A stretch of DNA of 5,624 bases, from assembly GCA_022402505.1 (NCBI GenBank), contig JAKRSE010000390.1:1-5624 (forward strand), in the 5' to 3' direction. The stretch's first letter is position 1, and each line of letters opens with the position of its first letter. The position numbers were made by a program, and so were the translations under genes. This document shows, piece after piece, positions 1 through 5,624 of the stretch. The notes under the pieces are model-generated. The model did no database searches, had not been told where the DNA came from, and worked only from the letters and a program-made list of their open reading frames with translations. Origin of the DNA: Fimbriimonadaceae bacterium (GTDB taxonomy: Bacteria > Armatimonadota > Fimbriimonadia > Fimbriimonadales > Fimbriimonadaceae).

Positions 1-971
1 CCTCCGATCTCGCTGACCCGCTCGAACTCCAGTCGGCCTTCGACCCATCGGAAGCAGGCGACCCGGCCGTCATCCTGCCCGGCGGCCAGGAGCCTCGCTC
101 CACCTTCCACGAAGCAGAAGTGGCGCGGAACCTTGACCCGGGCCTTGATGGTCTGCCGGTGGGTGATCCGTCCGTCCGCTCCGATCTCGAAGACCGAGAG
201 GGCGTCGGCTCCCCTCGTGGCGGCGACCAGGTGGCCGCCCTTCGGATGGACCTCGACCTCGGAGCCGCTGGACCCGGCCGGCGCTTCGGAATCGAGGGCG
301 GGCAGGGTGTTCAGGGCGGTCAGGCCGTGGGGCTTGACCTTGAAGGCGGTGACCGTGTTGTCCAGTTCGCCGTTGACGAAGGCGAAGCGGCCGTCCGGAG
401 TGAAGGCGATGTGCCTCGGGCCCGAGCCGGGCCTCATCTCGATCGTCGCCTCCCGCTCGGCGTCCCCGGCCCGGAAGACGTGGACCTCGTCGCTCCCCAG
501 GTCGCAGGTCCAGATTCGGCCGGACTTCGGATGCAGGACCGTGGCATGGGCGTGGGGACCCCTTTGGCGGTCGGAATTCGGCCCGGTGCCGTCGCCCTGA
601 AAGACCGCCGTCGCCTCGCCGAGCCCGTCGGTCGTCACCGGCAGAAAGGCCACGGTTCCGGTTCCATAGTTGGCGACGGCCAGGACGGCTTCATCGGCCG
701 AGAGGCAGAGGTGACACGGCCAGTCTCCCTTCGATGCCACCCGGGCAATCTGGCGAAGCGTGCCGTCCGCTTCCCGGGCAAAGGCGCGGATGTGGCCCGG
801 CCCGCCCTCTTCGGCGGCATAAAGACGGTCGCCGGCCCGGTTGAGGACCAGCCAGCTGGCGTTGGGCGAGGCGGCGGCAGGTCCGGCGAGGCGGACCTCG
901 CCGGTCTCCAGATTCATCTCCGCCGAACGGATTCCCTCAGGTCCATAGCCGCCGATCAGCAGCGAAAGCAT
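1..971 (-). CDS. pgl: Lactonase family beta-propeller protein (6-phosphogluconolactonase-like), C-terminus cut off by window edge
   Basis: Seen: 323 codons remain open to the left edge. The family is recognised from a run of typical blade motifs: SPNASWLVL (residues 35-43), WPCHLCLS followed by LAVANYGTGTV (84-107), RGPHAHATVLHP (137-148), CDLGSDEVHVF (156-166), GPRHIAFTPDGRFAFVNGELDNTV (about 184-207), ATRGADALSVF (251-261) and VPRHFCFVEGG (281-291). Known: this seven-bladed propeller family (Pgl/YbhE, lactonase PF10282) includes enzymes that hydrolyse 6-phosphogluconolactone to 6-phosphogluconate in the oxidative pentose phosphate pathway; many members have an unproven substrate. Family members are usually some 340-380 residues, so only the last part of the final blade seems missing. 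No signal peptide is seen, so it is probably cytosolic. Start: ATG at 971 has AGGA 8 bases upstream; an in-frame ATG at 980 lacks a ribosome site, and an in-frame TAG lies just upstream. It follows the pseudopilin gene on the same strand after about 190 bases. The family is secure; the exact substrate and the gene symbol are inferred. Confidence 0.88.
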   Translation of the reverse strand, partial: MLSLLIGGYGPEGIRSAEMNLETGEVRLAGPAAASPNASWLVLNRAGDRLYAAEEGGPGHIRAFAREADGTLRQIARVASKGDWPCHLCLSADEAVLAVANYGTGTVAFLPVTTDGLGEATAVFQGDGTGPNSDRQRGPHAHATVLHPKSGRIWTCDLGSDEVHVFRAGDAEREATIEMRPGSGPRHIAFTPDGRFAFVNGELDNTVTAFKVKPHGLTALNTLPALDSEAPAGSSGSEVEVHPKGGHLVAATRGADALSVFEIGADGRITHRQTIKARVKVPRHFCFVEGGARLLAAGQDDGRVACFRWVEGRLEFERVSEIG

Positions 972-979
972 CTTTGCCA

Positions 980-983
980 TCCT
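980..983 (-). promoter_or_regulatory. Ribosome binding site deciding the lactonase start
   Basis: The minus strand reads AGGA, then eight bases, then ATG at 971. The competing in-frame ATG at 980 overlaps this element and has no purine-rich site of its own. The shorter start is therefore preferred, giving MLSLLIGGYG as the N-terminus, which enters the first propeller strand directly. Confidence 0.45.
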
Positions 984-1161
984 GAAGGCAGTCTACTGCG
1001 GGTCGTCTGGTGATGGAGAAGCCCCCGCAGGACGTCCTCTAGACTTCAAGGTGGTGGCCGCCATGCTGGATCCTGGAGCTGTCCGTGAGTTCAAGCCGTA
1101 GGTTCGGGGGGACAAACCCCAGTGAGCACAGCATTCCGGTCTTGGTTGAGCGACCGCAGAA

Positions 1162-1788
1162 TCAAGACTGAGGGCCCCATTCGGCGACGGTTCTTCGGCG
1201 TATTCCGCCCGACCAAGCCAGGGCGTTGAGCGACGGCCCATGGGGAGATCGGAAGGTGCCCGGCCGTTCTCGGTCTGTGCTCCAGAGCCGGTCGGCGAGG
1301 AAGATGGCTTCGGCGGGAAGCTCGGCGAGCGGCCGGGGCGTCAGGAGGCCGATCTGCTTCCGACTCAGGGCGTCCACCCAGGGGTCGATCCCGACCGAAT
1401 AGCCGATGATCGAGGCATCCAGGGGCATGAAGGGGTCGAGATGGGCGCCGGCTGGCTGTCGGTCAGCCGGACAGAACGACATTCGGTTCGAAAATCCGAA
1501 GGGACCGAGCGCAGCCTTGAACCTCTCTGCATCTGCAGTCTCGATTCGAAGCCGCAGATCGCCCGGTCCTGCGACTGCATGGCTGAAGAGGGGAGGCGGC
1601 AGACCATCAGAACCTGCGGCATACATTTCCATGGCGGCGCCGGCCTGTCTGAGCCTGGAAGCGCAGGACGCCAATCCCGCTTCACGGAAAGCCCACCGGC
1701 CGGCCAGGAAGGAGAGGGTTGCGAGGACCAGCAGAATCCCGAGGGAGATCAGGACCTCGACCAGGGTCAGGCCGGTTCGGTGAGTCAG
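1162..1788 (-). CDS. Type II secretion/type IV pilus-like pseudopilin (prepilin-type cleavage/methylation protein), probable CTG start
   Basis: Seen, numbering from a proposed CTG start: a six-residue basic leader MTHRTG, a class III cleavage site before LTLVEVLISLGILLVLATLSFLAG with the expected Gly at -1 and Glu at +5, a hydrophobic helix to about residue 30, then CASRLRQAGAAMEMYAAGSDGLPPP (42-66), an FCPAD segment (105-109) and a C-terminal HGPSLNALAWSGG (183-195). Known: such proteins are cleaved and N-methylated by a prepilin peptidase, stay anchored in the inner membrane by the helix, and can assemble into a pseudopilus. The middle and end resemble the short pseudopilins that end in H-x9-DG; here the Asp is Ser. 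Start: no ATG, GTG or TTG lies at the right distance. ATG codons at 1905 or 1980 would give leaders of about 45 or 70 residues and a deep overlap with the upstream gene. The CTG at 1788 forms CTGA with that gene's stop and has GGAG nine bases upstream. No assembly ATPase or peptidase gene is in the window, so its machine must be encoded elsewhere. Confidence 0.8.
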   Translation of the reverse strand: MTHRTGLTLVEVLISLGILLVLATLSFLAGRWAFREAGLASCASRLRQAGAAMEMYAAGSDGLPPPLFSHAVAGPGDLRLRIETADAERFKAALGPFGFSNRMSFCPADRQPAGAHLDPFMPLDASIIGYSVGIDPWVDALSRKQIGLLTPRPLAELPAEAIFLADRLWSTDRERPGTFRSPHGPSLNALAWSGGIRRRTVAEWGPQS

Positions 1789-2270
1789 TTGCAGGTTCTC
1801 CGCCTTTGGTCGGACCTTGTGTATTCGCCGGAACAGGTCCCATTGAGGAAGCTCTTCTTGATGCAGGTCCTCTCTGGGCAACCGATTCCGAATGGGATCA
1901 AGCATGGCGCCACACCGAACTGAGGAATGTACTGGTACGACCGAGGACCGCCTTGAACCGTCACGCACTGGGCGGGACAACCATTCTCCCCGGTCAGGTC
2001 GATTGCGCCCTGGCAGAGCACTCCAGGTTCCGGATCACCTGGCGGAGGCGACTTTGCGGCCATTTCGTCGGAGCTGAACGAAGCGCATTGCCGACTGTGC
2101 CGGGCTGCTGCATCGTTTCCGAGCTTGACTTGGGGCCTCGCCAAACCCGACGGCGTGGAGAGCACAGATTGATCCGCGGAAGGAGATGCCGCCTGAACCG
2201 ACTCAACAGTGATGCCTGATGCGCAGCCAACGACCATCGACGAGAGAGCCACCCACTTGAGATTGATCAT
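1785..2270 (-). CDS. Small exported cysteine-rich protein of unknown function
   Basis: I recognise no family. Seen: 161 residues starting MINLKWVALSSMVVGCASG, a hydrophobic N-terminal segment with one lysine. It can be read as a lipoprotein signal (VVGC, Cys16 modified) or as a longer signal cleaved after VQA at about residue 27. A Ser/Pro-rich stretch follows (28-82). The C-terminal half holds most of the cysteines: Cys62, 86, 98, 102, 123, 131, 136, 146 and 160, a spacing that suggests several disulphides outside the cytoplasm. The last ten residues are basic (Arg-rich) and end in Cys-Asn. The stop TGA at 1785-1787 overlaps the proposed CTG start of the pseudopilin, so the two are probably co-translated. 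Codon choice is looser than in the neighbours, with many TCT, GTT, GCA and CAA codons. Start: ATG at 2270 gives the cleaner signal; an in-frame ATG at 2294 would add eight residues including Glu. Neither has a well-placed ribosome site: GGGGGAAG at 2285-2292 is 14 bases from the first. Export is inferred; a spurious reading frame is less likely but possible. Confidence 0.6.
   Translation of the reverse strand: MINLKWVALSSMVVGCASGITVESVQAASPSADQSVLSTPSGLARPQVKLGNDAAARHSRQCASFSSDEMAAKSPPPGDPEPGVLCQGAIDLTGENGCPAQCVTVQGGPRSYQYIPQFGVAPCLIPFGIGCPERTCIKKSFLNGTCSGEYTRSDQRRRTCN
1798..1804 (-). promoter_or_regulatory. Ribosome binding site supporting the CTG start of the pseudopilin
   Basis: The minus strand reads GGCGGAG here, inside the last codons of the cysteine-rich gene. 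Its GGAG core lies nine bases before CTG at 1788, a normal Shine-Dalgarno spacing. The in-frame ATG at 1905 has no comparable purine run upstream. This favours translation of the pseudopilin by re-initiation at the CTGA overlap. Confidence 0.4.
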
Positions 2271-2388
2271 TGTCTGAGACAATACTTCCCCCATTTGGAA
2301 ATCAAGTCTCGCGACAGTTTTTTGCGACCTGCCCCAAAGACGGCTTGAGGGCCAAGGTTTCTGTCCCGTGTTGCCGGCCCCTCTTCTC

Positions 2389-2895
2389 CTACCTGAAGCG
2401 GGCCGTGGAGACCATGCGCTGGAAGTTCTTCTCCCAGGCGGCTTCCGCGTCTCGGCCGGGGATCTGGACGCTGAGGGCGAGGAGGCCCTTTTCGGGGTGC
2501 TTCAGCAGGACGTACCGACGGGCGGCGAAGCCGGTGTCGTCGATGATGGAGAAGGTGCAGGCCTCCAGCCCGTCCTCCCGCTTGGTGACCTTGTAGGGGG
2601 TCGCCTTGCCGGGGCGCTCTCTCAGGATGAAGTAGAGGGAGGTTCGGTAGAGGCTGTCCCAGCTCTGGCGGCTGGGCGGAGCGGTCATCACGCCGAGCTT
2701 GCCTTCTCCTCCGACCGGCTTGGCGTCCCGCTGGCCCCACGGAGTCTCGCGGCCCACGCGCCACCCCTTGGGGACTTCGATCGAGTAGGTCGGCGCCTCG
2801 ACCCGGACGAAGCCGTCGCCCAGGTCCACCAGCTTTGCGTCGCTGGGCGGGGCGGGGTTGGCGAGAAGAATCGAGAGAACGGTGGCGGCCATCAT
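2389..2895 (-). CDS. Hypothetical exported protein, possible PsbP/Mog1-like fold
   Basis: Seen: 168 residues. The start MMAATVLSILLANPAPPSDA looks like a short signal peptide, with cleavage plausible after the NPA at residues 13-15 or near residue 20. The mature part has the pattern YSIEVPKGWRV (37-47), a central WDSLYRTSLYFILRERPGKA (79-98), alternating beta-like strands around CTFSIIDDTGFAARRYVLLKHPEKGLLALSVQIPG (113-147), and a closing helix with FQRMVSTARFR (158-168). Known: an early 'I-x-V/Y-P-x-x-W' and a terminal 'F-x-x-M-x-S-x-x-F' are features of small secreted PsbP/DUF1795-like proteins; my assignment is by resemblance only and the biochemical role is unknown. Start: ATG at 2895, or the adjacent ATG at 2892, with GGAA about eight bases upstream; the reading frame stays open further upstream to 3102 but that part lies inside the divergent transporter gene and has no signal-like character. 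It is the first gene of the minus-strand group, divergent from the transporter gene, and ends 118 bases before the next gene. Confidence 0.72.
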   Translation of the reverse strand: MMAATVLSILLANPAPPSDAKLVDLGDGFVRVEAPTYSIEVPKGWRVGRETPWGQRDAKPVGGEGKLGVMTAPPSRQSWDSLYRTSLYFILRERPGKATPYKVTKREDGLEACTFSIIDDTGFAARRYVLLKHPEKGLLALSVQIPGRDAEAAWEKNFQRMVSTARFR

Positions 2896-2971
2896 GCTTG
2901 GTTCCACGCAGTCAGGCGACCGAACGTCGGCGCATCGGGCTAAACTGCCCGAAGGATTTTTCCGGGAGTTC
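2896..2971. promoter_or_regulatory. Divergent intergenic region with a small hairpin
   Basis: This 76-base gap separates the starts of the exported protein gene (leftward) and the transporter gene (rightward), so promoters for at least one arm should lie here or just inside either gene. I see no convincing -35/-10 pair for either direction. It contains a perfect six-base inverted repeat, TCGGGC and GCCCGA (2935-2940 and 2947-2952), around the loop TAAACT, and a run of five T at 2957-2961. GGGAG at 2964-2968 lies close before the transporter ATG. Confidence 0.4.
2935..2952. repeat. Inverted repeat, 6-bp arms with 6-base loop
   Basis: TCGGGC, TAAACT, GCCCGA. It lies 20 bases before the proposed transporter start and could be an operator half-site pair or an mRNA hairpin in the leader of that gene. 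It is short and may be chance in GC-rich DNA; a terminator role is unlikely because the T run begins four bases after the stem and sits before, not after, a gene. Confidence 0.35.
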
Positions 2972-5338
2972 ATGGAGCAGATCGCCGCCGGCAGTCCATC
3001 TCGGCTGGATGCCCTTCGAAATCTGAAGGTGTCCAATGTGGACATCGCCTTTGCCAGTGCGTTCGGCTCGCTGATTTCGGGCTCGTTGCTGGTCGGCTTC
3101 ATTCAGCACCTGAATGGAGCGGACATTTGGATCGCCCTTTCGGCGGCGGTTCCGGCTCTGGCGGGGCTGGTTCAGATTCCGGGAGCGATCTGGGGCCGGG
3201 GCTTCCCGTACTATCGGAGGTTCATCCAGGTGGGCGGCTGGGCCTGGCGGCTCTTCCATCTGCCGCTTGTCTTCCTGCCCCTGCTGCCCTTCAGCGAGGG
3301 TCTGCGCCTGGCGGCGATGATCCTCTGCATCGGGATGGCCGCCTTCTCCATCGGGATCGTCCAGCCGATCTACAACGACTGGATCGCCGAGATGGTCCCA
3401 TCGGCGAGCCGGGGCTACTACTTCTCTCGCCGCCTGCTGATCGCGACGGTGAGCGGGGCATCGACGGGCCTGGTCGGCGGCTTCGCCCTGGACAGGTTTC
3501 GGGCGGCGGGGCAGGAGGCGCTCGGCTTCACCTGCATCTTCGGCCTGGGCTGGATTCTCGGGATGATCTCGATGGCCTTCTTCCTGAAGATGCAGGACTT
3601 CCCTCGGCCCAAACCGGTCATGGGCTCTCTCAAGGAGAAGCTCCGGCAGATGGTGAGTCCGGCCAAGGACCGGAACTACCGGATGTTCCTGCTCTTCGTC
3701 CTGGTCTTCTCCGTGAGCCAGGGGTTTGCGGGCCAATACTTCGCCGCCTACAGCCGCGAGGTCTTGGACCTGCCTTTCACGGTGCTCCAGCTCTTCGGAA
3801 TCAGCCATACGGTCTCGGTGATCCTCTTCGTGAAGATGTGGGGGTTCCTCTGCGACCGGTACGGGAACAAGCCGATTCTGGTCCTCCAGCTGTTCCTGGT
3901 CGCCATGACTCCGCTTCAGTGGCTGGTGACCTCTCCGGGGGCTGGGGCCTTCAACTCCATCTGGCTGATCAGCACGCACCTGATCAACGGGTTCGTCTGG
4001 TCGGGGATCGGGGTCGCCCAGGGGAACCTGGCGATCAGCACGGCCGATCCGGACGACCGTCCGAACTACCTGGCGGCGGTCTCGGCGGTGACGGCTCTGG
4101 CGATGGGCGTCTCGCCGATGCTCGGCTACCTCAGCCTCGAGTTTCTGCGGCCGCTCATGGCGGCCGAGTGGGCCTACAAGTGGATGTTCGGCAGCCTGAT
4201 CCTCATCCGGGTTGCGGCCCTGCTCCTGGCTCTGCCGATCCGGGAGGCGGGCAGCTCTTCGGTGCGCAAGACGATCGCCCAGATGATCCAGGTGAAGCCG
4301 ACGGGCGTTCGGGCCCTGCGCCGGATCGGGTCCACCCAGGCGGCCGGCGATCGGGAGAAGGCGGTCGCCGATCTGGGTTCGACCCGACTGGCTCTGGGAT
4401 CGGACGACGCGGCCGCGGCCCTCAGCGATCCTTCGCCACGGGTCCGTCGGCAGGCGGCCCAATCCCTGAGTCAGATCGGCACCGACGGGGCGGTGGCGGC
4501 CCTGGTGGCCCACGCCGAGCAACACCCTGAGCTGGTCGATGAGGATGTGGTCGATGCGCTGGGGCGGTGTCCTGGGGCGCGTCCGGGGCCGCTTCTCATC
4601 CGGTTCCTGTCCGATCCTCGGGCCAGCATCCGGCGGGCGGCGGTTCGGTCGCTCGGGCAGGGCCGGCATCGCGAGGCATTGGAACAGCTGAAGGAGGCGG
4701 CCTCTTCGCAGGAAGACTTCGACCTTCGGCGCTCGGCGATCCAGGCGCTTCGGCAGATCGAGGCGGTGGAGGCGGCGGACGTCTTCGCCGAGGCCCTTTT
4801 GGCGCCTCATCCTTCGGTGCGTTCCGCTGCGGCCGAGGCGGTTTCCGAGCTTGAGCTTCGGAGCCTTGCCCCGGTCCTTCGGCGCACCATCCGGGTCCAC
4901 GGCGATCAGGTCGGCAGCGAGGTGGCCTATGCGCTGGGAGTCGCGGGCGATCCCGAAGACCTGACCGCGATCCTGACGGTGGCGGCGGGTCGGCAGAGCC
5001 TCCCTCTCCGACGTCGCGCCCTGATGGGAGCCGCCCGTCTGCTGGGGGTCGAGCCGGAGTTCTACCGGCTGATCGTCCAGCCGGAGGCGGCTCGGGACGA
5101 GGAGCTTTTGAAGCGGTTCGGAGATGCGATCAAGACGGATCCTCGGTTCAGTCAGGCTCTGGACTCCCACTCTTCCGGGCGGCAGGCGGAAGCCCTGCGG
5201 ATTCTCGCGACTGCGGTCGATCATCCGTCCATCCGAGTGATGGCCGAACACGACGTGGATGAGCTCTTCCTGGTGGCGGCGCTGGCGGCGGCCGGGATCA
5301 TGGAAGGCCGCCGGACGGGAGAGACCGGCGAGTCATGA
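2972..5338 (+). CDS. Major facilitator superfamily transporter fused to a C-terminal HEAT-repeat domain
   Basis: Seen: 788 residues. Residues about 24-424 hold twelve hydrophobic segments, roughly 24-46, 52-70, 88-107, 110-132, 154-175, 184-205, 236-260, 270-290, 300-320, 328-350, 365-388 and 402-424. The loop after helix 8 has GFLCDRYGNKP (291-301), the motif A of the major facilitator superfamily. NDWIAEMVPSASRGYYFSRR (135-154) matches the 'D-L-V-P-x-x-x-R-G-x-F-F-x-x-R' loop of a subset of uncharacterised members. Residues about 455-690 are soluble and carry HEAT-type helix pairs (e.g. LSDPSPRVRRQAAQSLSQIG 484-503, LSDPRASIRRAAVRSLGQ 546-563, HPSVRSAAAEAVSEL 613-627), the PBS-lyase HEAT-like kind. 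A helical tail ends at 788. Known: HEAT repeats bind other proteins; twelve helices put this domain in the cytoplasm. The substrate is unknown. Start: ATG at 2972 with GGGAG just upstream; the frame is open back to 2858, but that extension is polar and overlaps the divergent gene. The stop overlaps the next start. Confidence 0.88.
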   Translation: MEQIAAGSPSRLDALRNLKVSNVDIAFASAFGSLISGSLLVGFIQHLNGADIWIALSAAVPALAGLVQIPGAIWGRGFPYYRRFIQVGGWAWRLFHLPLVFLPLLPFSEGLRLAAMILCIGMAAFSIGIVQPIYNDWIAEMVPSASRGYYFSRRLLIATVSGASTGLVGGFALDRFRAAGQEALGFTCIFGLGWILGMISMAFFLKMQDFPRPKPVMGSLKEKLRQMVSPAKDRNYRMFLLFVLVFSVSQGFAGQYFAAYSREVLDLPFTVLQLFGISHTVSVILFVKMWGFLCDRYGNKPILVLQLFLVAMTPLQWLVTSPGAGAFNSIWLISTHLINGFVWSGIGVAQGNLAISTADPDDRPNYLAAVSAVTALAMGVSPMLGYLSLEFLRPLMAAEWAYKWMFGSLILIRVAALLLALPIREAGSSSVRKTIAQMIQVKPTGVRALRRIGSTQAAGDREKAVADLGSTRLALGSDDAAAALSDPSPRVRRQAAQSLSQIGTDGAVAALVAHAEQHPELVDEDVVDALGRCPGARPGPLLIRFLSDPRASIRRAAVRSLGQGRHREALEQLKEAASSQEDFDLRRSAIQALRQIEAVEAADVFAEALLAPHPSVRSAAAEAVSELELRSLAPVLRRTIRVHGDQVGSEVAYALGVAGDPEDLTAILTVAAGRQSLPLRRRALMGAARLLGVEPEFYRLIVQPEAARDEELLKRFGDAIKTDPRFSQALDSHSSGRQAEALRILATAVDHPSIRVMAEHDVDELFLVAALAAAGIMEGRRTGETGES

Positions 5339-5624
5339 GGCTTTCCGTTCCCGGGTTCACCAGCCGGCTCCGGATGGTTCTCATCGTTCGGATTTCGGCG
5401 ATCCTGCTGGCGGTCATCGTCCTGGTCGGGGTGAACCTGTACCAGCGGGCGACCCGGGAGGTGGCGGAGATCACCGACCGCATCATCCTCTCCACCGGCC
5501 GGCTCATCGACCAGCGGCTGGAGGCTCTCTTGACGGGCACGGCGAGTCAGGCCGAGCTGATGGCCGAGGTCCTGAAGCCCGCCGCCGTCTCTGGAGGGGA
5601 CGAGGGCACGGTCGCCCGCCGCTT
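5335..5624 (+). CDS. Membrane-anchored signalling protein, N-terminal fragment (cut off by window edge)
   Basis: Seen: 96 codons before the edge. A basic N-terminus (MRLSVPGFTSRLR) leads to one strong membrane helix, about residues 14-35 (MVLIVRISAILLAVIVLVGVNL). An amphipathic helix follows, about 39-80, containing EITDRIILSTGRLIDQRLEALLTGTASQAELMAEVL. Known: this layout, a short cytoplasmic tail, one helix and then a long helix with a periodic 'I-x-x-x-x-x-L-I-x-x-x-L' pattern, opens the double-Cache extracytoplasmic sensor of many histidine kinases, nucleotide cyclases, chemoreceptors and SpoIIE-type phosphatases. The output domain is beyond the window, so its type cannot be named. Start: ATG at 5335 overlaps the transporter stop as ATGA, with GGCGAG just upstream, so translation is probably coupled. 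That makes joint function with the transporter-HEAT protein likely but unproved. Confidence 0.7.
   Translation, partial: MRLSVPGFTSRLRMVLIVRISAILLAVIVLVGVNLYQRATREVAEITDRIILSTGRLIDQRLEALLTGTASQAELMAEVLKPAAVSGGDEGTVARR

Noticed and set aside
120..1013. 297-codon plus-strand frame opposite the lactonase gene
   Set aside because: It is Gly/Asp/Arg-rich with no motifs, whereas the minus strand encodes an unmistakable lactonase propeller.
993..1241. 82-codon minus-strand frame crossing the end of the pseudopilin gene into the gap before the lactonase gene
   Set aside because: Most of it overlaps the pseudopilin out of frame or lies in the gap, with no motif or ribosome site. I see nothing else in the gap 972-1161: no convincing terminator, promoter or RNA gene.
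1240..2219. Plus-strand frames of 227, 166 and 125 codons over the pseudopilin and cysteine-rich genes
   Set aside because: They have no recognisable motif, signal or ribosome site; the minus strand has a clear prepilin signature.
2279..2305. Possible promoter for the cysteine-rich gene: TTGATT, 15 bases, TATTGT on the minus strand, placing a transcription start next to ATG 2270 (leaderless mRNA)
   Set aside because: Each hexamer matches only four of six consensus bases and the spacer is short. It is worth remembering if a transcription start is mapped there, but too weak to annotate.
2303..2336. TCGC/GCGA inverted repeat flanking a T run in the gap between the two exported-protein genes
   Set aside because: The four-base arms are too short for a terminator and the T run lies in the loop rather than after the stem.
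3127..4530. 467-codon plus-strand frame inside the transporter gene
   Set aside because: It is Gly/Pro/Arg/Asp-rich without motifs and is a shifted-frame shadow of the transporter.
2912..5251. Very long open frame (779 codons) on the minus strand opposite the transporter-HEAT gene
   Set aside because: Its translation is a low-complexity mix rich in Arg, Asp, Gln, His and Pro with no domain or membrane segment, as expected for the complement of a GC-rich gene. The plus strand has clear MFS and HEAT motifs.

Overview
The window is GC-rich, densely coding bacterial DNA with six protein genes. Four are read leftwards (minus strand, positions 1 to 2895) and two rightwards (2972 to the right edge). 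The two groups diverge from a gap of about 76 bases. I see no tRNA, rRNA, CRISPR array, insertion sequence or other mobile element. The first and last genes run off the window.

The organism is a free-living type of bacterium that I cannot place firmly. The best clue is the pseudopilin at 1162-1788. It has a class III prepilin leader, a 'C-x-x-x-L-R-Q-x-G-x-A-x-x-M-Y-A' stretch and an end resembling the H-x9-DG motif. Such short 'prepilin-type cleavage/methylation' proteins are especially abundant in Planctomycetota, Armatimonadota, Lentisphaerota and relatives. HEAT-repeat fusions and secreted orphan proteins fit that picture, but this is a guess.

Left arm, minus strand, in order of transcription: (1) a small exported protein of unknown function (2389-2895), perhaps with a PsbP/Mog1-like fold; (2) a small exported or lipid-anchored cysteine-rich protein with no recognised family (1785-2270); (3) a pseudopilin (1162-1788) that seems to start on a CTG overlapping the stop of gene 2; (4) a cytosolic-looking beta-propeller lactonase of the 6-phosphogluconolactonase (YbhE/Pgl) family (1-971, C-terminus cut off).

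Right arm, plus strand: (5) a 788-residue fusion of a 12-helix major facilitator transporter with a cytoplasmic HEAT-repeat domain (2972-5338); its stop overlaps by ATGA the start of (6), the N-terminus of a membrane-anchored, probably extracytoplasmic-sensing signalling protein (5335-5624, cut off).

The two points most worth following are the transporter-HEAT fusion coupled to a sensor, and the cysteine-rich/pseudopilin pair with its apparent CTG start. Neither is proved to be a new system from sequence alone.
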